Both the position numbers and the translations under genes were made by a program. This document shows, one piece after another, positions 1 through 6,484 of a stretch of DNA of 8,511 nucleotides. Positions within the stretch are counted from its first letter, which is position 1. Each line of letters opens with the position of its first letter. The stretch spans positions 1-8,511 of the forward strand of contig JACPJY010000193.1 in assembly GCA_016187325.1 (NCBI GenBank). Direction: 5' to 3'. The notes under the pieces were generated by a model. That model ran no database searches and was not told the origin of the DNA. It saw only the letters and a list, made by a program, of their open reading frames with translations. Source of the DNA: Rhodospirillales bacterium (GTDB lineage: Bacteria > Pseudomonadota > Alphaproteobacteria > Rhodospirillales > Casp-alpha2).

Positions 1-1769
<1,769 letters not shown>

Positions 1770-1820
1770 GAGTTCGAGTAGAGGCGGAGGCTTTGAGCGG
1801 GGTTCCTCGAACACACCTTT

Positions 1821-1888
1821 CGTCATTCCCGCGCAAGCGGGAATCCAGTTTTTCAAGCGCCTGGACCCCCGCTTTCGCGGGGGTGACG
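1821..1888. repeat. Paired-palindrome REP-like element between pccA and acyP
   Basis: Two 28-bp arms (1821-1848 and 1861-1888) are inverted copies separated by 12 bp; by hand about 25 of 28 positions can pair, counting two G-T pairs. Each arm is itself a perfect hairpin: ATTCCCGC-GCAA-GCGGGAAT at 1825-1844 and ACCCCCGC-TTTC-GCGGGGGT at 1865-1884. The ends read CGTCA and TGACG. Repeats of this shape (CGTCATTCCCGC...GCGGGAATCCAG) are dispersed in many proteobacterial genomes, and the first arm also fits the ATTCCC-N8-GGGAAT form known from neisserial dRS3 repeats. It is probably a non-autonomous dispersed repeat. No coding is seen here. Confidence 0.85.
1825..1853 (+). terminator. Possible intrinsic terminator of pccA within the repeat
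   Basis: The left hairpin of the repeat has a perfect 8-bp stem (1825-1832 with 1837-1844) closed by a GCAA tetraloop. A run of five T residues (1849-1853) follows after four bases. It lies 55 bases past the pccA stop codon on the same strand. The four-base gap before the T run makes it a less than ideal terminator, so this is a plausible secondary role for the repeat rather than a firm call. Confidence 0.4.
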
Positions 1889-1934
1889 GAAACGCTTAAA
1901 CTGATCACCGGTCGTCTGTGAAGGTAACCCGCGA

Positions 1935-2216
1935 ATGACCGATAAAGCCGTTCGCGTCGTCATCGAAGGCCGGGTGCAGGGGTTGTGGTTCCGCGGCTGG
2001 ACCGTTGATGAGGCGTCGCGGCGGGGCTTGCGCGGCTGGGTGCGCAACCGTCGCGATGGCTCGGTGGAGGCGCTGTTCGCCGGCGCCGCCGCTCAAGTCG
2101 ACGACATGGTGAAGGCGTGCCGGCGCGGGCCGCCGGCGGCGCGAGTCGAGAACGTCGCCGAACACCCGGCGGAAGACCCGGGCGGCCAGGGGTTCATGCA
2201 TTTGCCGACGGTATAA
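1935..2216 (+). CDS. acyP: Acylphosphatase, 93 residues
   Basis: A small cytosolic enzyme that hydrolyses the carboxyl-phosphate bond of acyl phosphates such as acetyl phosphate or 1,3-bisphosphoglycerate. The length of 93 residues is standard for the family. The first signature GRVQGLWFRGWT lies at residues 12-23 with the phosphate-binding arginine at 20. The second, GWVRNRRDGSVEALFAG, lies at about 34-50 with the catalytic asparagine at 38. The ATG at 1935 is chosen because GAAGGT at 1920-1925 gives a ribosome binding site nine bases upstream and the core fold begins directly afterwards. It follows pccA on the same strand after 165 bases that hold the palindromic repeat, and converges on lipB with two bases between stop codons. 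Its physiological role is unclear across bacteria, and nothing here gives a specific substrate. Confidence 0.92.
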   Translation: MTDKAVRVVIEGRVQGLWFRGWTVDEASRRGLRGWVRNRRDGSVEALFAGAAAQVDDMVKACRRGPPAARVENVAEHPAEDPGGQGFMHLPTV

Positions 2217-2225
2217 GGCTATACC
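2210..2225. other. Short inverted repeat spanning both convergent stop codons
   Basis: GGTATA (2210-2215) and TATACC (2220-2225) form a perfect 6-bp inverted repeat around a four-base loop AGGC. The acyP TAA (2214-2216) and the lipB TAG on the opposite strand (2221-2219) both lie inside it. There is no T run, so an intrinsic terminator is not supported. Confidence 0.4.
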
Positions 2226-2941
2226 CGCACCACGCCGACCCCGAACACGTCGGCGAACGTCGCCATCAGGGCCGAGTCGAGCTCCGGCATGGTGGCGGTG
2301 ATGCCGAGGTCCCACAACGACGTGACGCCCGCGCCCTCGATGCCGCACGGCACGATGCCGGTGAAGTGGTCGAGGTCGGGCTCCAGGTTGATGGCGACGC
2401 CGTGGTAGGTAACCCAGCGCCGCACGCGCACGCCGATGGCGGCGATCTTGTCGTCGCGTGATGCCGGATTATGGGGGGCGCCGCGGCGCACCCAGATGCC
2501 GACCCGGTCGTCGTGGCGTTCGCCGATGACGTTGAAGCGGGCGAGCGCCCGGATCACCCATTGCTCGAGATCGCGGACGAAGCCGCGCACGTCGTTATTG
2601 CGCTTGCGCAGGTCGAGCATTACGTAGGCGACCCGCTGGCCGGGGCCGTGGTAGGTGTAGCGGCCGCCGCGACCGGTGCGGAACACCGGAAACCGCCCGG
2701 GGTCGAGCAGCTCGGCGTCGTCGGCGCTGGTGCCGGCGGTGTAGAGCGGCGGGTGCTCCAACAGCCACACCATCTCCGGCGCCGCGCCGCGGAAGATCTC
2801 GTCGACGCGGCCTTCCATGAACCGGACGGCGTCCGGATAGGCCACCGGCCGGTCGCTGATCCGCCAGTCGACCGCCGCGCCGGAGCCGCCCGGGGCGGCC
2901 GCCCGGGCCCGCTTGGCGGCCTTGTCAGTCGCGGCGTTCAT
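2219..2941 (-). CDS. lipB: Octanoyl-[acyl-carrier-protein]:protein N-octanoyltransferase (lipoate protein ligase B)
   Basis: LipB moves the octanoyl group from acyl carrier protein to a lysine on lipoyl domains of pyruvate, 2-oxoglutarate and branched-chain keto acid dehydrogenases and the glycine cleavage H protein; LipA then inserts sulfur. The 240-residue product has the family blocks in order: LEHPPLYTAGTSA (about 61-73), GRGGRYTYHGPGQ (90-102), the catalytic lysine K165 in DDKIAAIGVRV, TYHGVAINLEPDL (178-190), and the catalytic cysteine C199 in IVPCGIEGAGVTSL. I choose the ATG at 2941: GGAGGG lies 11 bases upstream, and a 24-codon extension to a GTG at 3013 would overlap the candidate tRNA promoter and adds a non-conserved stretch. 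The first 25 residues are Ala/Arg-rich and outside the core. The gene converges on acyP and diverges from tRNA-Leu. Link to the window's theme: leucine catabolism through liuA needs a lipoylated branched-chain keto acid dehydrogenase. Confidence 0.95.
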   Translation of the reverse strand: MNAATDKAAKRARAAAPGGSGAAVDWRISDRPVAYPDAVRFMEGRVDEIFRGAAPEMVWLLEHPPLYTAGTSADDAELLDPGRFPVFRTGRGGRYTYHGPGQRVAYVMLDLRKRNNDVRGFVRDLEQWVIRALARFNVIGERHDDRVGIWVRRGAPHNPASRDDKIAAIGVRVRRWVTYHGVAINLEPDLDHFTGIVPCGIEGAGVTSLWDLGITATMPELDSALMATFADVFGVGVVRV

Positions 2942-2980
2942 CGGCTTTTCGGCCCTCCACCCGACCTCCACCCGAGGCGC

Positions 2981-3009
2981 TTGCCTGCCCGGCCGGCATT
3001 TGCTATCCC
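2981..3009 (+). promoter_or_regulatory. Candidate promoter of tRNA-Leu
   Basis: TTGCCT (2981-2986) and TATCCC (3004-3009) are separated by exactly 17 bases, a sigma-70-type arrangement with moderate matches. Transcription would begin near 3016 and give a leader of about 38 bases ahead of the tRNA. No other good hexamer pair is visible between the lipB start and the tRNA. Confidence 0.4.
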
Positions 3010-3053
3010 CCACCTATGTAACGGCACCCGACGAGGGCGCCGCAAGGAATTTC

Positions 3054-3140
3054 GCGGTCGTGGCGGAACTGGTAGACGCGCAGCGTTGAGGTCGCTGTGG
3101 GGGTGACCCCGTGGAAGTTCGAGTCTTCTCGACCGCACCA
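3054..3140 (+). tRNA. tRNA-Leu, anticodon GAG
   Basis: The 87-nt sequence folds as a class II tRNA with a long variable arm. The acceptor GCGGTCG (3054-3060) pairs perfectly with CGACCGC (3130-3136), followed by discriminator A and an encoded CCA (3138-3140). The D stem is GCG/CGC (3063-3065 and 3077-3079) with GG in the loop. The anticodon stem is CAGCG/CGCTG (3081-3085 and 3093-3097) with the loop TTGAGGT, giving anticodon GAG at 3088-3090, which reads CUC and CUU leucine codons. The long variable arm carries a GGGG/CCCC stem. The T stem is GGAAG/CTTCT around TTCGAGT. A long variable arm with discriminator A and GAG anticodon identifies leucine. No truncated copy of its 3' end or integrase is seen nearby. 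Confidence 0.97.
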
Positions 3141-3147
3141 ATTCCAG

Positions 3148-3177
3148 AGGCCCGCCGTTGCCGCGACGGGCCTTTCA
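3148..3177 (+). terminator. Intrinsic terminator of tRNA-Leu
   Basis: AGGCCCG (3148-3154) pairs perfectly with CGGGCCT (3167-3173), making a 7-bp GC-rich stem around a 12-base loop. A broken T-rich tail (CCTTTCATTCTT) follows. It starts eight bases after the CCA end of the tRNA and should separate tRNA transcription from mgtE. Confidence 0.75.
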
Positions 3178-3225
3178 TTCTTCCGCCGGCTGCCGGCGCC
3201 GGCTTTGCTTAGGAAACCCGAAGCC

Positions 3226-4644
3226 GTGGCCGAACCGAAGCAACCCACCGACGCGCTCACGGATCCGGCCCCGCCGCCGGAAGGCGGGATCGCCGATCCC
3301 GGCCTCGGCGTCGACCAGGCGATGGTCGAGGCGCTGGACGCCAACGACCGGCGCCGGGCGCGCGAGCTGTTCCAGGCGCTCCACTACGCCGACGCCGCCG
3401 ACCTGCTGGAGCGCCTGAGCCCGGAAGACCGCGCCCGCCTGGTCAACGTGGTGCGCGACGAGATGCCGCCGGAGGTGCTGTCGGAGCTCGACGAGACCGT
3501 CCGCGATCACGTCATCGAGCACATGGGTGTCGAGGACCTGGCGGCGGCGCTGGTCGAGCTCGACAGCGACGACGCCCTCGACGTGGTCGAGGAGCTGCCG
3601 GCCGCCGAGCAGCAGCAGGTGCTGGAGGCGATCCCGGCCGGCGAGCGGACGCTGATCGAGGAAGGCCTGACCTACCCGGAGGAAAGCGCCGGCCGGCTGA
3701 TGCAGCGCGAGGTGGTGACGGTGCCGGCCCACTGGACGGTCGGCGAGACCATCGACTACATGCGGATGAGCGCGGATTCCGAGAAGACCACGCTCCCCGA
3801 GCAGTTCTACGACCTGTTCGTGGTCGACCCGGCGCACCGGCCGGTCGGCACCATCCCGCTGAGTCAGTTGTTGCGCACCCGCCGCCCGGTCGGCGTTACC
3901 GAGATCATGGAACCGGAGATGAAGCTGATCCCGGTGACCACCGACCAGGAAGAGGTGGCGTTCGTGTTCCGGCAGCGCGACCTGACCTCGGCGCCGGTGG
4001 TCGACGACGCCGGCAGGCTGGTCGGCGCCATCACCATCGACGACGTGGTCGACGTCATCCACGAGGAGAGCGAGGAAGACATCATGCTGATGGGCGGCGT
4101 CAAGGCGGACGACCTCTACCGCGCCACCATCGACACCACCCGTTCGCGCTCTACCTGGTTGCTGGTCAACCTGGCGACCGCTTTCCTGGCCGCCACCGTC
4201 ATCGGACTGTTCGACGCCACCATCGAGCAAATGGTCGCGCTGGCGATCCTGATGCCGATCGTCGCCTCGATGGGCGGCAATGCCGGCACCCAGGCCCTGA
4301 CCGTGACGGTGCGGGCGCTCGCCACCAAGGAGCTGACCCCGACCAACGCGCTGCGCGTCATCGGCAAGGAGGTCCTGGTCGGCGTCCTCAACGGTACGCT
4401 GTTCGCGGTGCTGGTCGGCTGCGTCGCCTGGCTGTGGTTCGGCAACCCGATGCTGGGCGTCGTTATCGGCGCGGCGATGATCGTCAACATGGCGGTCGCC
4501 GGCCTGGCGGGGACGACCATCCCGCTGACGCTGGCGCGCGTGGGAGTCGACCCGGCGGTGGCGTCGGGGGTGTTCCTGACCACGGTCACCGATGTGGTCG
4601 GGTTCTTCGTCTTCCTCGGCCTGGCGGCGCTGGTGCTGATGTAG
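3226..4644 (+). CDS. mgtE: MgtE family magnesium transporter/channel
   Basis: An inner-membrane Mg2+ channel gated by its cytosolic domains. Counting from a GTG at 3226 the product is 472 residues, close to the usual length of about 450. An Asp/Glu-rich helical MgtE N domain covers roughly 30-155, with repeated acidic pairs such as ELDSDDALDVVEEL. Two CBS domains cover about 160-285 (SAGRLMQREVVTV; PVVDDAGRLVGAITIDDVVDVI). A connecting helix leads to five membrane segments from about 310 to 472. The pore signature PIVASMGGNAGTQALTV (344-360) and the final-helix aspartate D456 in TTVTDVVGFF are both present. The frame stays open back to 3097, but that part lies over the tRNA and its terminator, so upstream starts are unlikely. 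The GTG has AGGA at 3211-3214, 11 bases upstream; a TTG at 3205 is an alternative. I found no Mg2+ riboswitch-like leader in the short upstream gap. Confidence 0.93.
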   Translation: MAEPKQPTDALTDPAPPPEGGIADPGLGVDQAMVEALDANDRRRARELFQALHYADAADLLERLSPEDRARLVNVVRDEMPPEVLSELDETVRDHVIEHMGVEDLAAALVELDSDDALDVVEELPAAEQQQVLEAIPAGERTLIEEGLTYPEESAGRLMQREVVTVPAHWTVGETIDYMRMSADSEKTTLPEQFYDLFVVDPAHRPVGTIPLSQLLRTRRPVGVTEIMEPEMKLIPVTTDQEEVAFVFRQRDLTSAPVVDDAGRLVGAITIDDVVDVIHEESEEDIMLMGGVKADDLYRATIDTTRSRSTWLLVNLATAFLAATVIGLFDATIEQMVALAILMPIVASMGGNAGTQALTVTVRALATKELTPTNALRVIGKEVLVGVLNGTLFAVLVGCVAWLWFGNPMLGVVIGAAMIVNMAVAGLAGTTIPLTLARVGVDPAVASGVFLTTVTDVVGFFVFLGLAALVLM

Positions 4645-4662
4645 GAGCGGGCCGGCCGGCGC

Positions 4663-4691
4663 TTTACCTTTACGTTAAGGGAAGCTACCCT
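4663..4691 (+). promoter_or_regulatory. Promoter of liuR with overlapping LiuR-type operator
   Basis: TTTACC (4663-4668), a 17-bp spacer and TACCCT (4686-4691) form a weak sigma-70-like promoter. Two 11-bp half-sites, TTTACCTTTAC (4663-4673) and GTTAAGGGAAG (4674-4684), make an inverted repeat matching at 8 of 11 pairs. It is centred on AC|GT and lies between the hexamers, the usual place for a MerR-family operator. The same layout precedes liuA. The predicted transcription start coincides with the liuR ATG at 4698. Autoregulation is inferred. Confidence 0.6.
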
Positions 4692-4697
4692 GGCGGC

Positions 4698-5093
4698 ATG
4701 TCGGAAACCTACGGCATCGCCGAGCTGGCGCGGGAATTCGACGTCACCACCCGCACCATCCGCTTCTACGAGGACAAGGGCCTCCTGAAGCCGCTGCGCA
4801 AGGGGCAGCGGCGCGTCTACACGCCCCGCGACCGGGTGCGGCTGAGGCTGATCATGCGCGGCAAGCGGCTCGGCTTTTCGCTCGACGAGATTCGTGAAAT
4901 GATCGACCTCTACGACGTCGATCCGTCCGAGGTGACGCAGCTTCGTCACTTCCTCGACAAGATCCACGAGCGCAAGGCGGCGCTGACGGGCCAGCAGCGC
5001 GACATCGCCGAGACGCTGGCCGAGATGGCGCGCATCGAGGCGCAGTGCGCAGTGTTGCTGGCGGACAAGGAAAAGAAGCGCAAGGCCAACTGA
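4698..5093 (+). CDS. liuR: MerR-family transcriptional regulator, LiuR type
   Basis: The 131-residue product starts with a MerR winged helix: YGIAELAREFDVTTRTIRFYEDKGLL (about 5-30), then the wing RRVYTPRDRVRLRLI and LGFSLDEIREMIDLYD. A dimerisation coiled coil runs from roughly 78 to 117. The sequence agrees block by block with proteobacterial LiuR, a regulator of leucine/isovalerate and other branched-chain amino acid catabolic genes, and isovaleryl-CoA dehydrogenase lies three genes downstream under a matching operator. There is only one cysteine (C117), so a metal-sensing MerR, CueR or ZntR role is unlikely; the effector is probably an organic metabolite such as an acyl-CoA intermediate (inference). 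The ATG at 4698 begins the conserved domain directly. No good ribosome binding site lies in front (AAGGG is about 17 bases away), which suits a leaderless message. The stop is 86 bases before nadX. Confidence 0.88.
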   Translation: MSETYGIAELAREFDVTTRTIRFYEDKGLLKPLRKGQRRVYTPRDRVRLRLIMRGKRLGFSLDEIREMIDLYDVDPSEVTQLRHFLDKIHERKAALTGQQRDIAETLAEMARIEAQCAVLLADKEKKRKAN

Positions 5094-5096
5094 AAT

Positions 5097-5121
5097 GCCG
5101 CCGGCGGCGGCCGCGGCGGCC
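5097..5121 (+). other. GC-only self-complementary stretch after liuR
   Basis: The bases following the liuR stop are almost entirely G and C and contain the perfect palindrome GCCGCCGGCGGC (5097-5108) and a second overlapping run of GGC/GCC. It can form a strong hairpin but has no T tract, so I do not call it a terminator. It might attenuate or mark the liuR-nadX boundary. Confidence 0.35.
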
Positions 5122-5144
5122 AGGGGGACGATACGTGAAAGGCC

Positions 5145-5174
5145 CACGGGAGATCACGGGAGATGACGGGAAGG
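5145..5174 (+). repeat. 10-bp tandem repeat in the nadX ribosome-binding region
   Basis: CACGGGAGAT occurs twice in direct tandem (5145-5154, 5155-5164), followed by a diverged third unit, GACGGGAAGG (5165-5174). The last unit supplies the likely Shine-Dalgarno sequence of the ATG at 5180. The unit length is not a multiple of three, so change in copy number would shift a frame that begins at the upstream GTG at 5135 but not one starting at the ATG. Confidence 0.7.
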
Positions 5175-5179
5175 TGACC

Positions 5180-6004
5180 ATGCCCGGAATGCAAAAAGCG
5201 GCCCTGAGAGTCGGCATCGGCGGCCTGGGCGCGGTCGGGCTGCCGGTCGCCCGCTGGCTCGACAATGGCGTCGAGGGACTGACGCTCAGCGCCGTCTCCG
5301 CCGGCGACAAGGTCCGCGCCAAAGGGCGGGTTGCCGACTTCAAGGGCAAGGTGCCGGTGGTGACGCTGGGCGAGTTGGCGGGCCTCGCCGACGTGATCGT
5401 CGAATGCACCCGCCCCGAATTGTTCGCCGAGGTCGCCGAGCCGGCGATCCGCGCCGGGCGCGTGTTCATGCCGTTGAGCGTGACGTCGCTGCTGGCGCAC
5501 ATGGACCTGATCGCGCTGGCCCACGAGACCGGCGCCCGCATCATCGTGCCGACCGGGGCGCTGCTCGGCCTCGATGCCTTGCGCGCCGCGGCCGCCGGCA
5601 CCGTGCACTCGGTGACCATGGTCACCCGCAAGCCGCCGAAGGGGCTCGCCAAGGCCAAGTTCGTGGTCGAGCAGGGGATAGACCTCAGCGGTCTCTCGGC
5701 GCCACTGAAGCTGTACGAAGGCACCGTCGCCGATGCCGCCGGCAAGTTCCCGGCCAACGTCAATGTCGCGGTCGCTTTGGGCTTGGCCGGCATCGGCCCG
5801 GAAAAGACGCAATACGAGATCTGGGCCGACCCTGGCGTCACCCGCAACACGCATACGATAAAGGTCGACGCCGACACCGCCAGCTTCGAGATGACCATCG
5901 CCGTGGTGCCGACCGAAGAAAACCCGGCCACCGGCAAGCTGGTGCCGTTGAGCGTCATCGAGACCCTGCGCAGCCTGGTGTCGACGTTCAAGGTGGGGAC
6001 CTGA
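5180..6004 (+). CDS. nadX: L-aspartate dehydrogenase-like NAD(P)-dependent oxidoreductase (NadX family)
   Basis: The 274-residue product matches the family length of about 240-270. An N-terminal Rossmann fold opens with VGIGGLGAVG (dinucleotide loop G12-x-G14-xx-G17). VIVECTRPE (72-80), PLSVTSL (98-104) and PTGALLGLDAL (124-134) follow. The C-terminal catalytic domain has TRKPPKGLA, FPANVNVAVALGLAG (190-204) and WADPGVTRNTHTIKV (215-229), where H225 corresponds to the catalytic histidine of characterised aspartate dehydrogenases. The ending ENPATGKL...VIETLRSL also fits. Known members oxidise L-aspartate to iminoaspartate with NAD(P)+, feeding NadA in NAD synthesis, or run in reverse. No nadA or nadC is beside it; instead it follows liuR, so the substrate may differ. 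Start: ATG 5180 with GGGAAGG just upstream; a GTG at 5135 with AGGGGGA six bases before it is a real alternative (289 residues). The gene lies 11 bases before the thioesterase. Confidence 0.75.
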   Translation: MPGMQKAALRVGIGGLGAVGLPVARWLDNGVEGLTLSAVSAGDKVRAKGRVADFKGKVPVVTLGELAGLADVIVECTRPELFAEVAEPAIRAGRVFMPLSVTSLLAHMDLIALAHETGARIIVPTGALLGLDALRAAAAGTVHSVTMVTRKPPKGLAKAKFVVEQGIDLSGLSAPLKLYEGTVADAAGKFPANVNVAVALGLAGIGPEKTQYEIWADPGVTRNTHTIKVDADTASFEMTIAVVPTEENPATGKLVPLSVIETLRSLVSTFKVGT

Positions 6005-6015
6005 CGGTCGCCACG

Positions 6016-6471
6016 ATGGCCGATTTCGAGGCCAAGGACCCGAATTTCGCCGGGCGGGTCGCCCGCAGCTTCGCCAACCAGGGCATCATGCGCCACATCG
6101 GCGCGCGGCTGCGGTTGGTCGAGCCAGGCTATTGCGAGATCGAGCTCAGGTATTCCGACGACGTCTGCCAGCAGCACGGCTTCTTCCACGGCGGCGCCAT
6201 CGGCACCATTGCCGATTCCGCCGGCGGCTACGCCGCCTTCAGCCTGATGGGCGCCAACGACGGGGTGCTGACGGTCGAATACAAGCTGAACCTGATGGCG
6301 CCGGCGGACGGAGAGTTGCTGATCGCCCGCGGCCAGGTGGTCAGGTCCGGCCGCACACTCACCGTGACCCGCGCCGAGGTGGCGGTGGTCAAGGACGGCA
6401 AGGAAAAACCGTGTGCCGCCATGCAGCAGACGATGATGCGCATCGTCGGCCGCGCCGACGTCATCGGCTGA
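6016..6471 (+). CDS. PaaI-type hotdog-fold acyl-CoA thioesterase
   Basis: A 151-residue single-domain hotdog protein. The central signature QQHGFFHGGAIGTIADSAGG occupies about residues 52-71, with the HGG motif at 58-60 and the likely catalytic aspartate at D67, as in PaaI thioesterases. The strands TVEYKLNLMAPADGELLIA and LTVTRAEVAVVKDGKEKPCA complete the fold. Family members are cytoplasmic tetramers that hydrolyse small acyl-CoA or aryl-CoA thioesters and often relieve CoA trapping in catabolic pathways. Between liuR and liuA a short branched or unsaturated acyl-CoA substrate is a reasonable inference. The ATG at 6016 is 11 bases after the nadX stop and has no strong ribosome binding site, so translational coupling is likely. 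The next gene starts 13 bases after its stop. A specific substrate cannot be told from sequence. Confidence 0.86.
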   Translation: MADFEAKDPNFAGRVARSFANQGIMRHIGARLRLVEPGYCEIELRYSDDVCQQHGFFHGGAIGTIADSAGGYAAFSLMGANDGVLTVEYKLNLMAPADGELLIARGQVVRSGRTLTVTRAEVAVVKDGKEKPCAAMQQTMMRIVGRADVIG

Positions 6472-6484
6472 GACGGCGCCGCCG

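Noticed and set aside
2942..3013. lipB starting at the GTG at 3013
   Set aside because: The added 24 residues do not look like the family and would overlap the candidate tRNA promoter; the ATG at 2941 has a GGAGGG upstream.
3054..3140. tRNA-Leu as an integration site for a genomic island
   Set aside because: No integrase, no repeated tRNA 3' end and no change of composition is visible on either side within the window.
3097..3225. mgtE starting at 3097
   Set aside because: The first 43 codons would lie in the tRNA and its terminator. The GTG at 3226 gives a normal-length MgtE.
3141..3225. Mg2+ riboswitch or promoter ahead of mgtE
   Set aside because: The gap is only 85 bases and is mostly the tRNA terminator and GC-rich sequence; no leader fold or hexamer pair could be supported.
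3175..4230. A 351-codon open frame on the minus strand opposite mgtE
   Set aside because: It has a His/Asp/Arg/Val-rich composition typical of a high-GC antisense shadow, with no recognisable domain, while the plus strand encodes a clear MgtE.
5097..5121. Terminator after liuR
   Set aside because: There is strong GC self-complementarity but no following T tract, and the next gene continues on the same strand.
5404..6015. Extension of the thioesterase frame about 200 codons upstream
   Set aside because: The extension is Arg/Gly/Ala-rich out-of-frame reading of nadX. The hotdog domain begins just after the ATG at 6016.
4852..6189. A 445-codon minus-strand open frame across liuR, nadX and the thioesterase
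   Set aside because: It is low-complexity Ala/Ser/Pro/Arg sequence spanning three real genes on the other strand; GC-rich codon bias explains the lack of stops.
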